Below are positions 7,805 through 16,649 of a DNA stretch of 64,000 nucleotides, one piece after another (position 1 is the first letter of the stretch; every line of letters starts with the position of its first letter). This stretch comes from Vibrio owensii CAIM 1854 = LMG 25443 (GTDB lineage: Bacteria; Pseudomonadota; Gammaproteobacteria; Enterobacterales; Vibrionaceae), in NCBI RefSeq assembly GCF_000817815.1, contig NZ_JPRD01000040.1:49512-113511 (forward strand), written 5' to 3'. The translations under genes were made by a program, and so were the position numbers. Below the pieces are notes generated by a model. The model ran no database searches and was not told the DNA's origin. It was given only the letters and a program-made list of their open reading frames with translations.

Positions 7805-9162
7805 TGACTGGTATTTTGTGGAATTTGGTTTCTTTTATCGTTGCACTGGGCATCTTGGTGGCCGTGCACGAGTATGGTCACTTTTGGGTTGCGCGTCGTT
7901 GCGGTGTAAAAGTTGAAAAGTTTTCTATCGGTTTCGGTAAGTCTATTTGGAGCAAAGTAGGCAAAGACGGAACTGAGTACAGCATCTCGATGATTCCGCT
8001 AGGTGGTTACGTCAAGATGGTGGACAGCCGTGTTGACGAAGTGCCTGAGCACGAAAAGCATTTGGCGTTTGACCAAAAGCCACTGTGGAAACGTACGTCG
8101 ATTGTGGCAGCGGGTCCTATCTTTAATTTCCTGTTTGCTATTGTTGCCTACTGGTTGGTTTTCCTGATTGGAGTACCAGCAGTGAAGCCGGTAATTGGTG
8201 AAGTTACGCCCAATTCAATCATTGCAGAAGCAGGAATTGAATCAGGGATGGAACTAAAATCCATCTCAGGTATCAAAACTCCGGACTGGGAATCAGTCAA
8301 CATGGGATTAGTTTCCCACATTGGTGATGATTCGATGACAGTAACGCTTTCTTCGGCTAATGAAGTAGGCTCGGAAGTCACGAAGACACTTGATATCCGT
8401 GATTGGAAATTTGATCCAGAAACACAATCTGCGATGCAATCGCTAGGCTTCAAACCTTACACTCCAGAGATTTATACGGAGTTGGCACAGGTAAGTGAAG
8501 GTGGTGCCGCTGAACAAGCAGGCCTACAAGCTGGCGATAAAATCATCGAGATTAATGGTGATAAGATTTCTAAGTGGGATGAAGTGGTTGAAGCCATTCG
8601 TTCTAACCCAGAAACGCCAATTGACCTGACGGTGTTACGTCAAGGTGAAGAGCAATCTTTCACATTGACTCCAGGTAGTCGTGAGCTAGCTAACAAAGAA
8701 ACGGTTGGCTTCGCGGGTATCGCACCTGAAGTCGCAGAATGGCCAGAAAGTTATCGCTTCGAATTACAGTTTGGTGTATTCGAGTCTATTGGCAAAGCGA
8801 TTGACAAAACTGGTCAAGTTATTGGACTTACCATCAGTATGCTTAAGAAACTGATTGTAGGTGACGTTGGTCTGAACAATTTGAGCGGACCAATATCTAT
8901 TGCCAAAGGAGCAGGGGCGACCGCAGACTATGGTCTGGTCTACTTTTTAGGTTTTCTAGCACTAATTAGTGTTAACCTAGGTATTATTAACCTCGTTCCT
9001 TTACCAATGTTGGATGGTGGGCATCTGCTGTTTTTTGCAATTGAAGCAGTCATCCGACGCCCAGTACCTGAGAAAGTACAGGAAATGGGCTATCGAATTG
9101 GTGGTGCGATTATCTTCTCGCTCATGGCGTTAGCGCTATTTAATGATTTTACTCGTCTGTGA
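7804..9162 (+). CDS. rseP: Site-2 zinc metalloprotease RseP
   Basis: Inner-membrane protease that makes the second cut in the anti-sigma factor RseA, releasing sigma-E on envelope stress. It is 452 aa (E. coli 450). The HExxH zinc motif HEYGH is at residues 22-26 in the first membrane segment. Two PDZ domains lie at roughly 115-205 and 220-300, and NLVPLPMLDGGH near residue 395 supplies the third ligand and active-site loop. It is translationally coupled to ispC and 44 bp before bamA, whose product is part of the pathway that RseP monitors. Confidence 0.97.
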   Translation: MTGILWNLVSFIVALGILVAVHEYGHFWVARRCGVKVEKFSIGFGKSIWSKVGKDGTEYSISMIPLGGYVKMVDSRVDEVPEHEKHLAFDQKPLWKRTSIVAAGPIFNFLFAIVAYWLVFLIGVPAVKPVIGEVTPNSIIAEAGIESGMELKSISGIKTPDWESVNMGLVSHIGDDSMTVTLSSANEVGSEVTKTLDIRDWKFDPETQSAMQSLGFKPYTPEIYTELAQVSEGGAAEQAGLQAGDKIIEINGDKISKWDEVVEAIRSNPETPIDLTVLRQGEEQSFTLTPGSRELANKETVGFAGIAPEVAEWPESYRFELQFGVFESIGKAIDKTGQVIGLTISMLKKLIVGDVGLNNLSGPISIAKGAGATADYGLVYFLGFLALISVNLGIINLVPLPMLDGGHLLFFAIEAVIRRPVPEKVQEMGYRIGGAIIFSLMALALFNDFTRL

Positions 9163-9206
9163 TAGTTCAGAGACAAAAGCAGTAGCAAGGAATAATTAGA
9201 ACAAGT

Positions 9207-11621
9207 ATGGCGATTAAGCGAATTCTGTTTGCAAGTTTACTGGCGACCAGTGTATCTGCAAACGGAGCAGAGAACTTTGTAGTTCAAGATATTGAAATCG
9301 ATGGATTGCAGCGTGTGGCACTGGGTGCAGCGTTGCTGAAAATGCCTGTACGTGTCGGTGATACCGTTGACCAAGGCGATGTTGCAGAGATCATTCGCGC
9401 ATTGTACGCATCGGGTAACTTCGAAGATGTGAAAGTGCTGCGTAATGGTGATGTTCTGGTTGTTCAAGTGAAAGAGCGTCCAACTATTGCGAGCATCTCA
9501 TTCTCAGGCAACAAAGCAATCAAGGACGAGCAGCTACAAGAAAACCTGAATGCTTCTGGCGTTCGTGAAGGTGAAGCGCTTGACCGCACTACGCTGAGCA
9601 ACATCGAAAAAGGTTTGGAAGACTTTTACTACAGTGTTGGTAAATACAACGCGACGGTAAAAGCGGTTGTTACTCCATTGCCTCGTAACCGTTCTGACTT
9701 GAAATTCGTCTTCACCGAAGGTGTATCGGCGAAAATTCAGCAAATCAACTTTATCGGCAATGAAGTCTTTTCTGATGAAGACCTTCTATCTCGTTTCAAC
9801 CTAAACGTTGACGTGCCATGGTGGAACTTCCTAGCGGACGAAAAATACCAGAAGCAAGTTCTTGCTGGTGACATCGAAGCGCTGAAGTCTTACTACCTAG
9901 ACCGTGGTTACCTGAAATTTAACGTTGATTCGACACAAGTGGCGATTTCTCCTGACAAAAAAGGCGTATACATTACCCTTGGTCTTGAAGAAGGCGACGT
10001 GTACACCGTTAAGGACGTGAAATTCCGCGGCAACCTAATTGGTGAAGAAGCAACGTTCGAAAAACTGGTTCCATTTGAAGACAACGAGACGTACAACGGC
10101 TCTCGCGTAACGTCAATGGAAGAAGGCATCAAGCGTGTGCTTGGTGAATCTGGCTATGCTTACCCACAAGTAAACACCATTCCTGAGTTTGACGACGAAA
10201 ACAAACAAGTATCGCTTGTTGTGAACGTAGACCCAGGTAACCGTATTTACGTACGCGACATTCGCTTTACGGGTAACAACTCGACCAAAGACGAAGTTCT
10301 GCGTCGTGAAATGCGTCAGATGGAAGGCAGCTGGCTAAACTCGAAATCAATCGAAACGGGTAAAACGCGTCTAAACCGTCTGGGCTACTTCGAAAACGTA
10401 GAAGTACAAACGGTACGTGTTCCTGGCAGCGATGACCAAGTTGACCTAGTTTACTCTGTTAAAGAAGCGAACTCGGGCAGCGTGAACTTCGGTGTCGGTT
10501 ACGGTACTGAATCGGGCGTGAGCTTCCAGGTTGGCCTACAGCAAGACAACTTTATTGGTAGTGGTAACCGCGTTGGTATTAACGCGATGATGAACGACTA
10601 CCAGAAAAACGTGAGCTTGGACTACCGTGACCCTTACTGGAACCTAGATGGTGTAAGCTTGGGTGGTAAGATCTTCTACGACGAGTTCGAAGCATCTGAA
10701 GCGGGTATCGTTGACTATACCAACCAAAGTTACGGCGCAAGTTTGACATGGGGTTTCCCATTCGACGAACTGAACCGCTTTGAGTTTGGTGTTGGCTACA
10801 CCCACAACAAGATCGGTAACTTGTCTCCTTACCTACAGGTAGAACAGTTCCTACAGGCGCAAGAGGACAACATTGACTCTAGCGGCGCGTTGAACACAAA
10901 TGATTTTGACTTCAACATCTCATGGACACGTAACAACCTAAACCGTGGCTACTTCCCTACAGCGGGTAACCACCAACGTGCATTCTATAAGATGACCGTA
11001 CCTGGCTCTGACGTTCAATACTTCAAGATGCAGTATGATGTTCGTCAATACGTTCCACTGACTAAGAAGCATGAATTCACGCTCTTGTTCCGTGGTCGTC
11101 TAGGTTATGGTAACGGTTATGGTCAAACGGATGGTAACGATAACTTGTTCCCATTCTACGAAAACTACTACGCGGGTGGTTTTACAACACTACGTGGTTT
11201 CGGCTCGAATACCGTAGGTCCGAAAGCGGTTTATCGTGACTACTCAGGCTCGAACAACGGTGCTGATACTGCAACAGACGATTCTGTTGGTGGTAACGCG
11301 GTTGCGTTGGCAAGCCTTGAGTTGATTGTTCCAACACCATTTGCTTCTGACGAAGTTCGTAACCAAATTCGTACCAGTATCTTCTTCGATATGGCGAGTG
11401 TTTGGGATACGGAATTCGATTACCGTAGCTCAGGTGCGGAATACGGCGACCGTTACTACTACGATTACTCAGATCCAACCAACTACCGCTCTTCTTACGG
11501 TGCGGCGTTGCAATGGATGTCTCCAATGGGGCCTCTAGTATTCTCGCTAGCGAAACCAATTAAGAAATATGATGGCGACGATGAAGAGTTCTTCACGTTC
11601 ACTATCGGTAGAACCTTCTAA
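9207..11621 (+). CDS. bamA: Outer-membrane protein assembly factor BamA
   Basis: Central subunit of the BAM complex that inserts beta-barrel proteins into the outer membrane. It is 804 aa. The signal peptide MAIKRILFASLLATSVSANG is cleaved near residue 21; five POTRA domains span about 23-425, and the 16-strand barrel runs from about 430 to the C-terminal Phe (TFTIGRTF). The conserved RGF motif of the barrel loop L6 is seen as TLRGFGSN near residue 660. Downstream are skp and lpxD, the usual order. The lipoprotein partner BamC is encoded at 49359. Confidence 0.98.
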   Translation: MAIKRILFASLLATSVSANGAENFVVQDIEIDGLQRVALGAALLKMPVRVGDTVDQGDVAEIIRALYASGNFEDVKVLRNGDVLVVQVKERPTIASISFSGNKAIKDEQLQENLNASGVREGEALDRTTLSNIEKGLEDFYYSVGKYNATVKAVVTPLPRNRSDLKFVFTEGVSAKIQQINFIGNEVFSDEDLLSRFNLNVDVPWWNFLADEKYQKQVLAGDIEALKSYYLDRGYLKFNVDSTQVAISPDKKGVYITLGLEEGDVYTVKDVKFRGNLIGEEATFEKLVPFEDNETYNGSRVTSMEEGIKRVLGESGYAYPQVNTIPEFDDENKQVSLVVNVDPGNRIYVRDIRFTGNNSTKDEVLRREMRQMEGSWLNSKSIETGKTRLNRLGYFENVEVQTVRVPGSDDQVDLVYSVKEANSGSVNFGVGYGTESGVSFQVGLQQDNFIGSGNRVGINAMMNDYQKNVSLDYRDPYWNLDGVSLGGKIFYDEFEASEAGIVDYTNQSYGASLTWGFPFDELNRFEFGVGYTHNKIGNLSPYLQVEQFLQAQEDNIDSSGALNTNDFDFNISWTRNNLNRGYFPTAGNHQRAFYKMTVPGSDVQYFKMQYDVRQYVPLTKKHEFTLLFRGRLGYGNGYGQTDGNDNLFPFYENYYAGGFTTLRGFGSNTVGPKAVYRDYSGSNNGADTATDDSVGGNAVALASLELIVPTPFASDEVRNQIRTSIFFDMASVWDTEFDYRSSGAEYGDRYYYDYSDPTNYRSSYGAALQWMSPMGPLVFSLAKPIKKYDGDDEEFFTFTIGRTF

Positions 11622-11634
11622 AGAGGAAAATATT

Positions 11635-12144
11635 TTGAATAAAATGATCAAAGCAGCTGGCCTAGGCCTTCTAGTACTTAGCTCTTCAATGTTTGCTAAC
11701 GCGGCTGAAGCTGCTCAGAAAATTGCTTATGTAAATACTGCTCAAGTTTTCCAAGCGCTTCCTCAACGCGAAGTAGTTCTACAAAAAATGCAGAAAGACT
11801 TTAAGAGCAAAGCAGATGAGCTGAAATCTATCCAAGCGCAAGCTAAGACTAAGATTGAAAAGCTACAACGTGATGGTGAGCTTCTAGGTCAAGACGAAGT
11901 TGAAAAACTACGTATCGACATCGCTAAACTAGACAGCGAGTACAAAGTGAAGGCACAAGCTCTAGAGAAAGCAAGTGCACGTCGCGAAGCTGAAGAGAAA
12001 GCGAAGCTATTCAAAACTATCCAAGACGCAGTGAAGAAAGTAGCAACTAAGAAAGGCTACGACATGGTAATCGACATCTCTTCACTTCAGTACGGTAAGC
12101 CAGAATACAACATCTCTGAAGACGTAATTAAAGCTCTAAAATAA
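11635..12144 (+). CDS. skp: Periplasmic chaperone Skp (OmpH)
   Basis: Trimeric periplasmic chaperone that holds unfolded outer-membrane proteins for BamA. From TTG at 11635 it is 169 aa. The signal peptide ends near AANAAEAA, the mature part begins with the short beta strand KIAYVNTAQVFQALP, and a long charged coiled coil follows (residues about 55-130). TTG is chosen because AGAGGA ends 8 bp upstream; the ATG at 11644 would also work and give 166 aa. A longer reading frame from 11569 lies inside bamA and is rejected. It follows the bamA stop by 13 bp. Confidence 0.93.
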   Translation: MNKMIKAAGLGLLVLSSSMFANAAEAAQKIAYVNTAQVFQALPQREVVLQKMQKDFKSKADELKSIQAQAKTKIEKLQRDGELLGQDEVEKLRIDIAKLDSEYKVKAQALEKASARREAEEKAKLFKTIQDAVKKVATKKGYDMVIDISSLQYGKPEYNISEDVIKALK

Positions 12145-12150
12145 GAAGTT

Positions 12151-13182
12151 ATGAAGACATTAACATTAGCCGAGTTGGCGACAATTACCGGGGGTGAGCT
12201 ATTTGGTGACGAGTCTCTCGTCGTAAGCCGTGTAGCTCCAATGGATAAAGCACAAGAAGGTGATATCACTTTCTTGTCTAACCCAAAATACGCAAAACAC
12301 CTTTCTGAGTGTCAAGCAACGGTTGTGATGGTGAAAGCTGAACACAAAGACCAGTGTGTAGGTAATGCACTGGTTGTGGCTGACCCTTATGTTGCATTCG
12401 CTCGTGTTGTTCAAGCAATGGACACCACGCCGAAGCCTGCTGATGAGATCGCACCAAGTGCCGTCATAGCAGCAGACGTGAAGATGGGTACTAACGTAAC
12501 AATCGGTGCAAACGCAGTGATTGAAACGGGTGTTGAACTAGGCGACAACGTAAGTATCGGCGCTGGTTGCTTTATCGGTAAGAACGCAAAGCTAGGTAAC
12601 AACACCAAGCTTTGGGCTAATGTGACTATCTATCATGAAGTATCAATGGGCGATGACTGTCTGGTTCAATCTGGCACAGTCATTGGCTCTGATGGTTTCG
12701 GCTACGCTAACGACAAAGGCGAGTGGATTAAGATCCCTCAACTTGGCTCAGTGCGTATCGGTAACCGCGTTGAGATTGGTGCATGTACTACGATTGACCG
12801 TGGTGCACTTGAAGACACCATTATCGAAGACAACGTAATTCTTGATAACCAGCTTCAAATCGCTCATAACGTGCAGATCGGATATGGTACCGTGATGCCA
12901 GGTGGTACTATTGTCGCTGGCAGTACCAAAATTGGTAAATACTGTCAGATCGGCGGCGCGTCGGTTCTTAACGGACATATCACGATTGCAGATGGTGTAG
13001 CTATCACCGGTATGGGCATGGTTATGCGCAGTATCGAAGAGAAAGGCTTGTATTCGTCAGGTATTCCACTGCAAACGAACCGAGAGTGGCGTAAAACGGC
13101 AACTCGAGTTCATCGCATTGACGATATGAACAAACGCCTGAAAGCTGTTGAGAAACAGCTGGAACCGAAAGAAGAATCTTAG
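12151..13182 (+). CDS. lpxD: UDP-3-O-(3-hydroxyacyl)glucosamine N-acyltransferase
   Basis: Third step of lipid A synthesis: adds the N-linked 3-hydroxyacyl chain from acyl-ACP. It is 343 aa. An N-terminal uridine-binding domain (1-100) is followed by a left-handed beta-helix of hexapeptide repeats (about 100-290), with the catalytic His239 in QIAHN, at the same number as in E. coli. A charged helical tail ends the protein. It starts 6 bp after skp. A terminator follows, so lpxD closes this transcript. Confidence 0.97.
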   Translation: MKTLTLAELATITGGELFGDESLVVSRVAPMDKAQEGDITFLSNPKYAKHLSECQATVVMVKAEHKDQCVGNALVVADPYVAFARVVQAMDTTPKPADEIAPSAVIAADVKMGTNVTIGANAVIETGVELGDNVSIGAGCFIGKNAKLGNNTKLWANVTIYHEVSMGDDCLVQSGTVIGSDGFGYANDKGEWIKIPQLGSVRIGNRVEIGACTTIDRGALEDTIIEDNVILDNQLQIAHNVQIGYGTVMPGGTIVAGSTKIGKYCQIGGASVLNGHITIADGVAITGMGMVMRSIEEKGLYSSGIPLQTNREWRKTATRVHRIDDMNKRLKAVEKQLEPKEES

Positions 13183-13199
13183 TTCCATAATTCTGAACA

Positions 13200-13226
13200 A
13201 AGACTCGCGAAATGCGGGTCTTTTTC
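13200..13226 (+). terminator. lpxD terminator
   Basis: AAGACTCGC (13200-13208) pairs with GCGGGTCTT (13214-13222; one G-T pair), followed by T-rich sequence. It separates lpxD from fabZ. Confidence 0.75.
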
Positions 13227-13356
13227 TTCTATAATGACGCGCTATAAGTAGATTTATCACCAAGCTGGTATACACTTTGCAGGCATTTCCTGATTAAGTG
13301 GCTTTTGCCGCTGCCTTGCCATCTTGGTTGTTGAGTATTGATATAGGAAGACGACT

Positions 13357-13809
13357 TTGACTACTGAAAAGAAAACGATGAACATCTCTGAAATTCAAGA
13401 GCTACTACCTCATCGCTACCCATTCTTATTGATCGACCGAGTGATTGACTTCCAAGAAGAGAAGTACCTTCACGCGATTAAAAACGTGTCGGTTAACGAA
13501 CCTCAGTTCACAGGTCACTTTCCACAATTGCCAGTTTTCCCAGGTGTTCTTATTCTGGAAGCGATGGCGCAGGCGACAGGCTTACTTGCATTTAAATCAT
13601 TTGGTGCGCCAACTGAAAACGAACTGTACTACTTTGCAAGTGTTGACGGTGCAAAATTCCGTAAACCAGTAGTACCAGGCGATCAAATGATAATTGAAGT
13701 AGAATTTTTGAAAGAGCGTCGCGGCATTGCTGCATTCAAAGGTGTAGCGAAGGTTGACGGCGAAGTAGTATGTTCAGCAGAGCTGAAGTGTGCTCGTCGA
13801 GAGTTTTAA
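13357..13809 (+). CDS. fabZ: 3-hydroxyacyl-[ACP] dehydratase FabZ
   Basis: Dehydrates beta-hydroxyacyl-ACP in fatty acid elongation and competes with LpxA/LpxD for substrate. From TTG at 13357 it is 150 aa (E. coli 151). The catalytic pair His54 (TGHFPQ) and Glu68 (LILEAMAQ) is present, and LLPHRYPFLLIDR is the family's N-terminal motif. TTG is preferred over the ATG at 13378 because AGGAAG lies upstream and the length then matches the family. It sits one base before the lpxA start (TAATATG), so the two are coupled. Confidence 0.95.
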   Translation: MTTEKKTMNISEIQELLPHRYPFLLIDRVIDFQEEKYLHAIKNVSVNEPQFTGHFPQLPVFPGVLILEAMAQATGLLAFKSFGAPTENELYYFASVDGAKFRKPVVPGDQMIIEVEFLKERRGIAAFKGVAKVDGEVVCSAELKCARREF

Positions 13810-13810
13810 T

Positions 13811-14599
13811 ATGATTCATGAAACCGCTAAAATCCACCCAGCTGCGGTGGTAGAAGAAGGCGCGAAAATTGGCGCTAACGTGACTGTTGGTCCATTCACT
13901 TACATCACCTCAACGGTAGAAATCGGTGAAGGTACTGAAGTGATGTCTCACGTAGTGATCAAAGGTCACACCACAATTGGTAAAGACAACCGCATTTTCC
14001 CACACGCTGTTATTGGTGAAGAAAACCAAGACAAGAAGTACGGTGGCGAAGATACAACAGTGGTTATCGGTGACCGCAACGTGATTCGTGAAGCGGTTCA
14101 GATTCACCGTGGTACGGTTCAAGACAAAGCGACAACAGTGATTGGTGATGACAACCTGCTTTGTGTAAATGCACACATCGCACACGACGTTATCGTTGGT
14201 AACCATACTCACATTGGTAACAATGCGATTCTTGGTGGTCACGTAACCGTTGATGATCATGCAGGTGTGATGGCGCTTTCTGCGATTCATCCGTTCTGTA
14301 CGGTTGGCGCTTACGCATACGTTGGCGGCTGTTCTGCTGTTGTTCAAGACGTACCGGCATACGTACTTGCTCAAGGTAACCACGCAACACCATTTGGTTT
14401 GAACTTGGTAGGCTTGAAGCGTAACGGTTTCGAAAAACCAGAAATTCGTGCGCTACAAAAAGCGTACAAAGAAATCTACCGTTCAGGTAAGACGCTGGAA
14501 GAAGTGAAACCAATCTTAGCTGAAATGGCACAAGAGTGGCCGGCAGTGAAACGTTTCTCAGACATTCTGGAAACAACGGAACGTGGCATTATTCGTTAA
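13811..14599 (+). CDS. lpxA: UDP-N-acetylglucosamine O-acyltransferase
   Basis: First step of lipid A synthesis: transfers 3-hydroxyacyl from ACP to UDP-GlcNAc. From ATG at 13811 it is 262 aa, exactly the E. coli length; a reading frame from a GTG at 13790 overlaps fabZ and is rejected. Hexapeptide repeats form a left-handed beta-helix (about 1-185) with the catalytic His125 in HIAHD, followed by a helical C-terminal domain. It is translationally coupled to fabZ and closed by a terminator before lpxB. Confidence 0.97.
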   Translation: MIHETAKIHPAAVVEEGAKIGANVTVGPFTYITSTVEIGEGTEVMSHVVIKGHTTIGKDNRIFPHAVIGEENQDKKYGGEDTTVVIGDRNVIREAVQIHRGTVQDKATTVIGDDNLLCVNAHIAHDVIVGNHTHIGNNAILGGHVTVDDHAGVMALSAIHPFCTVGAYAYVGGCSAVVQDVPAYVLAQGNHATPFGLNLVGLKRNGFEKPEIRALQKAYKEIYRSGKTLEEVKPILAEMAQEWPAVKRFSDILETTERGIIR

Positions 14600-14625
14600 T
14601 CAACGAATGAGCGGTTAAATTGAAA

Positions 14626-14657
14626 AGATCGCGCCCAAATTGGGCTGCGGTCTTTTT
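14626..14657 (+). terminator. lpxA terminator
   Basis: AGATCGCGCCC (14626-14636) pairs with GGGCTGCGGTCT (14642-14653; one bulge), followed by T's. Confidence 0.82.
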
Positions 14658-14769
14658 GTGTTTTATGGATAACGGTTTGTACGCTGCAGATTGTGCGGCT
14701 ACTGCGGTTTATGTGTCTACATAGTTTAAAACGTTACCCATAGCGCACAGGAAAAATAGCGAAGTAGAT

Positions 14770-15909
14770 ATGGAAAGACCATTACGTATCGGCATCATTG
14801 CCGGAGAATTGTCTGGCGACACGCTAGGTGAAGGCTTTATTAAGGCAGTAAAACAACAATACCCAGACGCAGAGTTTGTTGGTATTGGTGGCCCTAAGAT
14901 GATCGCGCAAGGCTGTGAGTCTCTGTTCGATATGGAAGAACTTGCTGTAATGGGCCTAGTGGAAGTGCTAGGTCGCTTGCCAAGACTACTGAAAGTCAAA
15001 GCGCAACTTGTGAAGTATTTCACCGAGAATCCACCAGATGTTTTCATCGGAATTGACGCTCCAGATTTTAACTTGCGAGTTGAGCTAGACCTGAAAAATG
15101 CGGGCATTAAAACCGTGCATTACGTCAGTCCATCGGTTTGGGCTTGGCGTCAAAAGCGCATCTTCAATATTGAAGCCGCAACCAATCTGGTACTGGCATT
15201 CCTACCGTTTGAAAAAGCGTTCTACGACAAATTCAATGTACCTTGTGAATTCATTGGTCACACATTGGCAGATGCTATTCCACTGCAATCGGACAAAGCG
15301 CCTGCACGTGAACTGCTCGGTTTAGAGCAAGATAAACAATGGCTAGCGGTACTTCCGGGTAGCCGTGGCAGCGAGCTAAAAATGCTCTCTCAACCGTTTA
15401 TTGAAACCTGTAAAAAGCTACATCAGAAATTCCCAGATCTTGGTTTTGTTGTTGCCTTGGTGAATCAAAAACGCCGTGAACAATTTGAGCAAGCGTGGAA
15501 TGAGCATGCACCAGAGCTTGATTTCAAGTTGGTGGACGATACTGCACGCAACGTGATTACTGCTTCTGACGCGGTGATGTTAGCCTCGGGCACCGTAGCA
15601 CTTGAATGTATGTTGCTTAAACGCCCAATGGTGGTGGGTTACCGTGTTAATGCTGTAACGGCATTCCTTGCTAAGCGACTATTGAAAACCAAATACGTGT
15701 CGCTGCCGAACATTTTGGCTGACACCGAACTTGTAAAAGAATACCTGCAAGAAGATTGCACGCCAGAAAACCTATTCAATGAAGTGTCTCGTTTATTAGA
15801 GAGTGACAACCGAGAAATGTTGGATAAGTTTACTGAAATGCATCATTGGATTCGTAAAGATGCGGATCAACAAGCCGCGAATGCGGTTCTAAAACTGATT
15901 AATAAATAG
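14770..15909 (+). CDS. lpxB: Lipid-A-disaccharide synthase
   Basis: GT19 glycosyltransferase that joins UDP-diacylglucosamine and lipid X to form the lipid A disaccharide at the inner-membrane face. It is 379 aa (E. coli 382). It begins with IGIIAGELSGDTLG, the family's N-terminal motif, and has VSPSVWAWRQKR near residue 120 and LPGSRGSELK near 195. It starts 170 bp after lpxA behind a terminator, so it probably has its own promoter. rnhB follows 9 bp after its stop. Confidence 0.97.
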   Translation: MERPLRIGIIAGELSGDTLGEGFIKAVKQQYPDAEFVGIGGPKMIAQGCESLFDMEELAVMGLVEVLGRLPRLLKVKAQLVKYFTENPPDVFIGIDAPDFNLRVELDLKNAGIKTVHYVSPSVWAWRQKRIFNIEAATNLVLAFLPFEKAFYDKFNVPCEFIGHTLADAIPLQSDKAPARELLGLEQDKQWLAVLPGSRGSELKMLSQPFIETCKKLHQKFPDLGFVVALVNQKRREQFEQAWNEHAPELDFKLVDDTARNVITASDAVMLASGTVALECMLLKRPMVVGYRVNAVTAFLAKRLLKTKYVSLPNILADTELVKEYLQEDCTPENLFNEVSRLLESDNREMLDKFTEMHHWIRKDADQQAANAVLKLINK

Positions 15910-15918
15910 AGATTTACC

Positions 15919-16557
15919 ATGGCTGTAAAACCAAAAACGACCAAAGCAAAAGTAGAACTACCACCGTTTGAATACCCGCAAGGCTATCAGCTGGTTGCGG
16001 GTGTCGATGAGGTAGGGCGTGGTCCTTTGGTGGGTGATGTTGTTACCGCAGCGGTCATCTTAGATCCAAACAACCCAATTGAAGGCTTAAACGATTCTAA
16101 AAAGCTGAGCGAGAAAAAACGCCTCGCATTGCTACCAGAAATCAAAGAGAAAGCCTTAGCATGGGCGGTAGGCCGTTGTTCTCCTGAAGAGATTGATGAG
16201 CTAAACATCCTGCAAGCGACCATGGTTGCCATGCAACGTGCAATTGCCGGCTTGAAGGTCCAGCCAGACTTAGTGCTTATCGATGGTAATCGCTGCCCGC
16301 AGTTGCCAATGGATTCTCAAGCCGTAGTGAAAGGCGACTTACGCGTAGCGGAAATCAGCGCGGCTTCTATCATTGCCAAAGTGGTTCGTGACCAAGAAAT
16401 GGAAGAGTTGGATAAACAATATCCGCAATTTGGTTTTGCTAAGCACAAAGGTTATCCAACTAAAGCGCACTTTGAAGCGATTGAACAACATGGTGTGATC
16501 AGTGAACATCGTAAGAGCTTCAAACCCGTGAAGAAAGCGCTCGGCATCGAAGAATAA
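15919..16557 (+). CDS. rnhB: Ribonuclease HII
   Basis: Cuts RNA in RNA-DNA hybrids and at single misinserted ribonucleotides. It is 212 aa. Catalytic Asp30 and Glu31 lie in VAGVDEVGRGPLVG; the remaining acidic residues lie in VLIDGN and near VVRDQEME. It is placed between lpxB and dnaE, as in E. coli, which links repair of ribonucleotides to the replicative polymerase gene next door. Residues 1-20 are a short lysine-rich lead-in not needed for the fold. Confidence 0.96.
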   Translation: MAVKPKTTKAKVELPPFEYPQGYQLVAGVDEVGRGPLVGDVVTAAVILDPNNPIEGLNDSKKLSEKKRLALLPEIKEKALAWAVGRCSPEEIDELNILQATMVAMQRAIAGLKVQPDLVLIDGNRCPQLPMDSQAVVKGDLRVAEISAASIIAKVVRDQEMEELDKQYPQFGFAKHKGYPTKAHFEAIEQHGVISEHRKSFKPVKKALGIEE

Positions 16558-16649
16558 AGCAAAGTAATAGAATGGGCGTTTCGGTGTTATAAACCACGTC
16601 CGCTTTAGGTTAGAATCCCAATCAAGATATAGTTTTACGGTACCTGTTA